A DNA stretch of 64,000 bases from Luidia sarsii (Eukaryota; Echinodermata; Asteroidea; Paxillosida; Luidiidae): NCBI GenBank assembly GCA_949987565.1, contig OX465102.1, forward strand, positions 17,496,968 to 17,560,967. Reading direction: 5' to 3'. The notes under the pieces were generated by a model. The model ran no database searches, was not told the origin of the DNA, and saw only the letters and a list, made by a program, of their open reading frames with translations. Shown here piece by piece: positions 22,101 to 31,100 of the stretch. The translations under genes were made by a program, and so were the position numbers. Each line of letters begins with the position of its first letter. Positions within the stretch are counted from its first letter, which is position 1.

Positions 22101-25100
22101 CCCAGACAAAGATCTTGGCGTTGTCGCAGCCCACGGCCAGCCGGCTGTTGTCAAACGGATCCAGGGCGAAGTCGGCCATGCCCGTCCCGTTCTGGATGGC
22201 TGGCAGATCCCTGGGCAGCTTGCCTGGCTGGCTCAGCTGGAGAAAGTCACGGGAGGGGGGGGGGAGAGAGATTATCATCGGGACAAGGGATAAGCCATGA
22301 TCAATGCCGTCGCCTTTACCATAGCCGTGGCCCTAACAATACAATAACAATAGCCGTGGCCCTAAAAAAAATAGCCGTGGCCCTAAAAATAAGACTATAG
22401 CTACAATACATGTAGCTATAGTCTTATTCATATCCACAGCCATAGCCACAACTATAGCCACAGCCATAGCCATGGCCATAGTTAAAGCTGTAGCAACAGC
22501 TGTAGACAAAGCTCTAGCAGTAGTCACATCTGCAGCCATAGCAAGAGCCATAGCAAGAGCTACAGCAAGAGCCATAACAGTAGCCACAGCCATGACCACA
22601 TCCATAGGCGTTGCCATAACCACAGCTAAAGCCATGTCCACAGCCATATTCGTAGCCGTGGCCACAGCTAATGCCATAGCCATGCTCAAAGCTGTAGGCA
22701 GTTGGCCCAACAAGCTCTAAAAAGGAACCGTGATATCTGGTTTGCATCAAGGTGGGTGGGATTTTTTTTTTTTTTTTAACCCTGTTTGTAGTAAAAAGTG
22801 CGAAGAAACCACTAACGTCCACAAAGCCGATCATTCCCCCGGGCCCACCCAGGGGCACGGCCCCCCACTTGGGGTTGACGTGGAAGACGTCGCACTCGCC
22901 GAACAAGTTGTTGCTGAGGTTGTGCAGGTTGTACAGGTGCAGGGCCCGCGGCATCAGGGCGGAGTTCATGTGGCGGAACTTGGAGGTGGTCGGAGCCGTA
23001 AACTTGGGCTTCGCTGCCTTGGGCGGCTCCTGCCAGGATAACACCAGTCATGGGGAAACAGACAGATGAATTGGATATCAAGATTAAAGAGATCATTCCG
23101 TGATCATTCGATATCAGATATGAATGTACTGGGCATAGAATCCCTTATTCACCGTTGTAATGCTGTCCGTCTTAGCCGTTAGAAAATGCCGATGAAGCGT
23201 CTTCGGACTATTCAACCACATGGTCTCAACATCCAGGAGGGTAATGACTAACACCATGCAGCTTTCTGATAATCCTTCTTTTGTGTTTACTCCTCCACAC
23301 TTCTCACTTTGATCTTTCCCCCTCTTCTCACTAATCCCTACCCTACCCCTTGCCCTTCCTTTTGATCTCTCCCTACCAGCTTTACTGTTTGTCCTTTGTT
23401 TCTCATCCATGTCCTATTCACTCTCTTCCCCCTTCCTTTGTGTACATGTATCTGTTTTGTCCTTGTTACTCTGCCTGTGAGAAAGGTCCTGCTAGGATCG
23501 AAACGTCAGGCCCACTAAATTTTCAATTTAAAGAGAGGTGAATCTGGTAACAGGAATATAATCAGGGAGGGCATGGTCTACAGAGCAGCATCATTGTGTC
23601 TTCATCAACTCATGATCATGGCTGACTTCTTTGGGCTCCGATCTAGGGTCGGTCAAAGTGGATGCAGCTTTCAAAATTTCGTTTTTAAGCAAAGAAAAGG
23701 GACAATCTTACTGGGGATTTTGTTACACTATTCATAAAAAAAAACAGGACACAAACTTTTAATCTCAAAAGTTAGAGGGCCTGACGTTTTGATCCTAGCA
23801 AGATGTTTCTCAAAGGCAAAGAAACTTCAACTGGTAGCATAATTTTTTGAAACCAGACCTTTTGATTTGACAAGTGCTTGCATGGTATTTCTCCTTCTAA
23901 CTTGTCCGACATACAGGTACTCACTTTTTATCAAGCTGTCAGAGTGGGACTCCGATCTGCTGATGACAAACCTCTTCCTGATCTATCCCTACTAAATCTC
24001 TCGGAGATAGATCATTCTCTATAGAGTATCCCAAACTGTGGAACATAACCCATGTCTTGTACAGTGCTTTAATCTGCTTCTGTAAAGGCACTAGATAAAT
24101 ACCTGCTATTATTATTATCACTGAAAAATCCCCTCCTGAGATCAAAACATGAAACACATGTTTGTTTTAGTCATTTCAATCAGAAAGGCGTTTGCACCAT
24201 TTTTGTACTTCTGTATCAAAAGATCTTTGGAACAGCAATGTTTGGTGTTTAACGGACAAACAAACAAATAATAAGACTCACATTGGCTTGGCTCTCACCA
24301 GCGCCCTGGACCACCGACTTTTCCTGCACAGGCTTCTGGGACTGGATGGAGGCCGCTGCCATCTTAGTTGTGATGTCCGCAGTGCCCTGAGGAGATGGCG
24401 TCTGTGAATGATGGAAACTCAAAGACAGTGACTTGGCTCGCCACAAAAAACGTGCCGTTTTTTTTTAAATCCCCGCACTGCTGTGTGAGCCGGATTCAGA
24501 GAGGAGAGCAGGACCATACTGGCAGCCAGCTACTCCCTGGTCACACATGGTGACAATTTGTTAGCATTGCGTTTACGTGTATTGAAACGGGTCAAATTCA
24601 TAACTCTGATATTTGCTCATGTTTCTAGTTGGTAATTTGTAGACAGACAATGGTGCTCTTAGAAACAGCTGTATTAAAGCCCCCACACAACATTGGTCGA
24701 GGTCAAAGACACTATGAACATCTAAACCGTGAAAGAGGGGTGAAAATGTCATTTCGCCGTGAAACTAAAAAGTCACTGTGATTTCACGGTGCATTTTACA
24801 GTGAATTCACCGTGAAACAAATCGCCTCTCTGACCTGATAAGGACATCTTCAGGTCACTGAAGAGACCATGAAAAAAACGTGAATATCTAGGGTGGCAAG
24901 CTCCAGCCTTGGGGGATGGCTAATTCAACTACCAGTTGGGACCACAGCCCCCATAGAGGTACTGTATGGTGTCCTTGTAACTGTCACTCCCAGATTATTA
25001 TAAATTGTCTCTAGCCATTTACCACCAGGAATGTGGCCTTGGAGACCAATGGTGAAAACACTGTGAAAATGACTTGGCTTACTGTGTGCCATGAAATAGG

Positions 25101-28100
25101 GGTGAAAACACGATGAATTTTCTTTTCACGGCTAAATGACATTTTCACCCCATTTTCACGGTTTAGATGTTCATAGTGAGAATAGCATCCATACGTTGTC
25201 TGCTCCAACATATGCATGAAATAGCACACCTGTGAAAAGTTCAGGTCAATCCGCCAACCGAGTCTCGAGAAAATCGTGAAAACCGCTTCATTTATTTCGC
25301 AAAAATGCAGCATTCAATGCCGTACTGTTCCGAAAAATAGTTTAGACGTAAACTATTTCTTTACTATTTTCTCCAAAAATACAGCATTTTAGGCAGAAAT
25401 ATTTCAGTGCGAGGTTTCTATTCTAACCATCTAGTTCAAACTGTATAAGTTTCATGTAAATCTGTGAACATTTCTGTTTTTCAATCTTACCAATGTTGTG
25501 TAGGGCCTATGCTTTGTATCACTATAGTATTATTAGTTCTGTGGACAAGTCCAGTTTGTACTGTCCCCTATGCCAGCAAGAAATCTTGCACGGCAGCGTG
25601 ATATCCCTCAATCATCCACCATAACATCCCCACAATAGCGCAATTGTTGCCAACTCATCTGGCAATTCCCCAGGCAACTGATTTCACAGAAGGTGTGTGT
25701 CATGCTACACATTGATCTGAGGTACGCTGACAAGATTCTTTAATTGTGCACAATGGTTGTGCATGGATCCATAGGGCATCTCACATATCAACACCAACAA
25801 GGCTTACAAATTCAGAGGTCAAAGTGTAAAGTGGTGTCCACCTAAGGCTGTTTGTAAAATGAAGGCTCAAGCTCGGGCTTAGGCTTCTGTCATATTTTTC
25901 TTACCCGTTATAATGTCAAATGAGATTTGAAGGTTTGCATGGTGAGAATTTCAGGATAAATAGGTTTGCGGAGACACCATGTAAATTCTCTTTTGTGAGA
26001 AAGTATGGTTCTGAAAAGAACCGGAGGAACTCGACGTTTCGAACAGTATACTCTGCTCGTCTTCAGGAGAAAGTAATGTCACAGGCATCTAGAAACGAGC
26101 GTTTGGCCCCAGTTCCTTGGTGAATACTCTGTACTTATCAACCCAACAAACCTTCAAAATCAGCGACAAACCAAAACTTGGATTTCCAGGTTTTTGGCAG
26201 ACGGAGCCCGAGCCTGATCCATGGATTTGTAAAAGGCCTCTATACTCAGAGTCAAATAAAGGACTTAGGAGGCCATTTATTGTGTTTGTGCCACAGCCAG
26301 GACTTTTATCTCCAGGGAATGCACCATCCATTTCAATTTGGCCGAGTCAGGGTATTCAGCTCACCTGAGCGAGGGCAGGCTTTGGCTGGGCTACGCTGGC
26401 TGCTGGCGGCTGGCTGCTGGCCGGCTTGGTCGGCAACACCGGTTCCCCGCTCCCGGCCGGTAACCCTGACGCAGTCTTCTTCTTGAGTGGCTGGCGCTTT
26501 GCCGGATCGAGGCTCATCTTGGCAACCTATGGGATGGAGGGCATGCTACTACATGTACATACTACATAATGAACTTTCAAATCACTGTGGATGTCATATC
26601 AGCAAGTTTTGATTTTGTTCACGAAGCCACACATAATTTATGCCAGAATGGCTCCCACGCCATTGGTCTCTCGGTATCTCCACTCCGCGTAGAGGGGAGG
26701 AGAGGGCAAGCTCACCTCTTTGTTGGCTCCTCCTAGCCACTCCTCAGCCGTGAGGGCCGCCACCTCTCCATTTGTCTCCGGAAACAGATCCTCAAAGAAG
26801 TCCCGATGTGACTGGCGACGGAAGACAGAATCATACCCTCACAAGTTGTAAAACTGACTGAAAAATTGTGAAGCCTTTGGCTACATTTCTTTGTAACGTT
26901 ATACTGCATTTTGAAAAAGAATCCAAAGCTTCATCTTCAAGAAAGAAACTCCAACCTGTGTTTTTTTGTTCAGCTTTTGGATAACAGAGAGTCGGAGCTA
27001 AAGCTTCAGTCGGGTTTTGGATAAAGGTTCTTGAGAAACTTTCCAAAGATGTTAATGCTTCACAGGGTCTCGACTAGGACACTGAACTCAAAGGCAGAAC
27101 TTTCAGAAAATGGAACTCAAGGCAAAACCCTTGTTGCCACACCGTGCCCGCTGATAGACAGCTTTGAATCCATCACACGACCTCGGCAAGCTCAGAGGTC
27201 AAGTGCTAAAGATATCAACACTTGCGGGAGTCGTTACAGCACCCTCTCGGGGCTGTGGTGGATAAGACTCTGCCATGGTGTTTGATTAAACGCAGTGGCT
27301 GTTGTTACGGCAGTCGTCCGTGTGTTTCCCTGACTTCACAGTATTTGTCAGGATGTTTAGCTCTTGGAACCAGACTATCGGCTAATAGACTGGTTCAACC
27401 AGCCTGCAATGCTGACGAAATACAATAAAGTCAGGGAACCACACGGACGACTGCCGTAACAACAGCCACTGCGTTGATTAAAGGCGTGGAGTTTTACCCT
27501 TGCACTATTTGTGTCCATCCGTGCTCACTAACATATTGACGAGGCCCGTCCTTGTTGCCAATAGAGGGCGCTATAATCACACAACAGTCATGGGATCATA
27601 TCCCAACAGAGCTACCAGTATTCGTTTGCAGCAGGCAGCCAGGCAGAGCACCGAGCATGCAAGTGCTCATTTCACATCAAACACTCTTCAAAAGTTAAAG
27701 CCTCACCCGTCTCGGCACTATGTACGGGATGGGCACCACAGAGGTCGCCGTTAGCAACAGTAACCTGGCAACCTCACATGCCATGACATTCAGGGCGCGC
27801 TTGGGGACCGTGGCAAGACCCTTGATCTGTTCTGGGAGCTGCTGCGCACTTCCTGGGCACAAAAAAAAACACAAAAAAATCATTCTCAGTCACAGATTTT
27901 TTACGTCCTTTTTTGGAACAAAGAAGTGAAGTAGAACGAGAATCAAGTGAAACAAACAAAGGGAAAAACTGACTAGGACCTTTTAGAAAATTTTGAAAAT
28001 GACTGGACTGGGATTTGAACCCAAGACCTCTGGTTTTGCATACCAGCTCTCTTACAATACAATCTGAGCTATCCAGCCCTTTGATTGTGGCCTTCCCAAA

Positions 28101-31100
28101 TAGTCAACTAGTCTTAGCCAGGCTGGGGGCACCAGTCAGATCTGAAGCAATTCGACCACTGACTTCTTTTGGTTGAATAAAAAAAGTGAAGTAGATCAAG
28201 AATTAAGTAAACAAATGATGGAAAAACTGACTGGGAAATTTTTGAACAATTTTGAAAAATGAAAGAGAAACTTTTGACTGGGCCGTGACCTCTGGTTTTG
28301 CATACCAGTGCTCTTACCATCTGAGCTATCCAGTCTCTTAGATGGTGGCCTTCCCAAAAAGTCAACTAGTCCTTGGCACATGAACAGGAGTGCGCTTATC
28401 AGAATGTGTCTCAGCAGTGTCCGGACTCCGGACGTCTAATCCTAGGTAGGGATCTACTACAGATTGGTGGCTATGCTATCGGTCTGGTACCCGTACTTAC
28501 TCTCTGTGACGTAAGGGGCCGACGTGGTGACCTCGTAGTACCTGAGTGTAGTGTCTCCCACACCGGCTAGGAACAGCATCTTAGTGTCGGGATCGTAAAA
28601 GGGCATCAGGGTTCTGCCCATGAGAAAATTTGAATTTAAAACAAAAGTAATTTTTAAACTTTGCAAAACAGATCATAATGCGTTGTTCCGCATCAGTGTC
28701 CCAATTTTGATACATATTGCATTTCAAATGAATCAAATTTGTTTATTTTGTGCATGAACAGACTATGACGTTTTCCCCTTTAAAGCGCTATCACGTGACA
28801 CACGATGACAACATTTTGGCCCAAAAGAGAATTTTTTTAAGTCTGCTTCATTTGTTGTAAAAAAAGCAACAAGAAAATGCCAATGTATGGGCCAAATCTG
28901 TTCAAATGGATTTGAAATAATGAAAAATAAATGACCTCATTAATATTCACAGCATGACGTCACCATCACAAATTGGCCATTTTTGTATACAACTTTTCCC
29001 AACTTAATTTAGATACTGTACATGCCAAATGTTGATCCTTTGGGATCTAAGATTACAGTATGATTGCACATTGTAGTTTGGCCCTGAAACAACAAAGCAG
29101 TCGGACCCTTACCCTGTGGACTGGTCCACTGACTGCCTGGTAACCGGACTGCTGAACTGGCGCTGGTCCCAGACCCAGATCTCCCGGCCCCTTCCCTGTA
29201 AAAGTGCAATGGTCGTCAAGGCATTTTTCACTGGTACCCCACCATATCATTCAATGTGAAAGCCTCATCTAAGTCTCTTATCATTCTACACTGCCCAAGA
29301 TAACGTAGACATAACAAAGCACCTGGAATACTCTATCAGAAAGAGACACCTATAAATATTCATATTCAGCTACTCCCTGGTCACACATGGTGAGTGGTTG
29401 CAGTTTCATGTAGGACAATTTGTTAGCATTGCGTTACGTGTATTGAAACGGGTCCGATTCATAATTCTGATATTTGCTCATGTTCTAGTTGGTAATTTGT
29501 AGACAGACAATGGTGCTCTTAGAAACAGCCGTATTAAAGCCCCCACACAACATTGGTCGAGGTCAAAGACCAGCATCCATACGATGTCTGCTTCAACATA
29601 TGCATGAAATAGCACACCTGTGAAAAGTTCAGGTCAATCCGCCAACCGAGTCTCAAGAAAATCGTGAAAACGGCTTCATTTGTTTCGGTAAATAAGTCCA
29701 GTGTGGACACGGCTTATGAGAATGCTATGAAACATTTTGCTCCCTAAACTTCCTGCACATCACTGGTACCTTGTCAAATCCTGTGGACAAGATGAAATCT
29801 GAGTCAGCGAGCCAGCACACCCGGGAATCCTTGTTATTTGAGAAGCCATCCGCTTCCTGCAACCACACAAAGCACAGGAGATGAAACACAGTAAGGGAAC
29901 ACAGAAACAGAATCACAGAAACAAATCTCTATCGTATGAAAACAACTAAACTGATAATACATGTGTNNNNNNNNNNNNNNNNNNNNNNNNNNNNNNNNNN
30001 NNNNNNNNNNNNNNNNNNNNNNNNNNNNNNNNNNNNNNNNNNNNNNNNNNNNNNNNNNNNNNNNNNNNNNNNNNNNNNNNNNNNNNNNNNNNNNNNNNNN
30101 NNNNNNNNNNNNNNNNNNNNNNNNNNNNNNNNNNNNNNNNNNNNNNNNNNNNNNNNNNNNNNNNNNGACAGACAAATGAAAGCCGCTCAAAATCTGAATT
30201 TCCAATTGAAACGATGGCGACAAAAAATGTATCAAACTGCTTACGCACTTGAGAACGAGATCCCTAATCACACAAATTCAGTGGACCTGCTAGAATTGAC
30301 CTAAGCTATACTCTCTAATCCATTCCTTGGAGCAAGACCGGAAGGTCCCACAGCTTGATCTAGACAGACAAACAAAAGCCGCTTAAAAAAACAAAAATTC
30401 CAATTGAAGCATTGGAGACAAAGAATGTTGCAAACTCCGTTCTGCGTCGAACTCAAGAGTCCAAAATCGGTTTAGGATGCCCTGGGTTGGGCCCCAATTT
30501 TGCAGGGGAACTTACCAGGCAATCGCTGGAGCACGTGGCTAGTCGGTAGTCGTCAAAGGGCGAGAAGTCCATATCGGTTACCAGGGAACCGTGGGCGTGC
30601 AGCAGGGGGAGGGAGCCCAGTCCCCGCCCACATCTGTCCAAGGGAATCACACCCAGACTCCCACCACCTCCAGGAGAAAATGAGATGTAGGTACTGTTCA
30701 ACTCTGGGTTGGTGCTGTTGCTATTCAACTTTGGGGAGGGGGGGTTCTCTTTGCCTTTGAGAAAGGTCCTGCTAGGATCGAACCATCAGGCCCTCTAACT
30801 TTTGATTTTTTTTTCTTTTGTGGAAAATGGCCACCACCAATTTGGCCAGAGACCATCCATTGTAAGTGTTACTAAAAATGAAACCACAGCTATGAAAAAA
30901 AAACCAGCCAAGCACATCGAAATAAGATTTTTTTTGGTCAAAGTTGACGCGTCTTCTGACAATTCAACCACAAGGCCTGATTAACACCTTGCGTGTATAA
31001 ATAAGACTTAAGGCTTTGCATGGTGGGTGAATCAATATAGGAAGGTTTGCGGTGACACCATGTATAAGGTCTCTTAAAGAAGAGGTGTGGTTCAGTAAAG

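Noticed and set aside
23090..23541. Small Pro/Leu/Ser ORFs such as those starting MPFLLISPYQLYCLSF
   Set aside because: They are the pyrimidine-rich 3' tail of the Penelope-like element. The same peptide recurs at 15090, 36959 and 45058.
29834..30304. ORFs spanning the N block
   Set aside because: Open only because N codons are untranslated.
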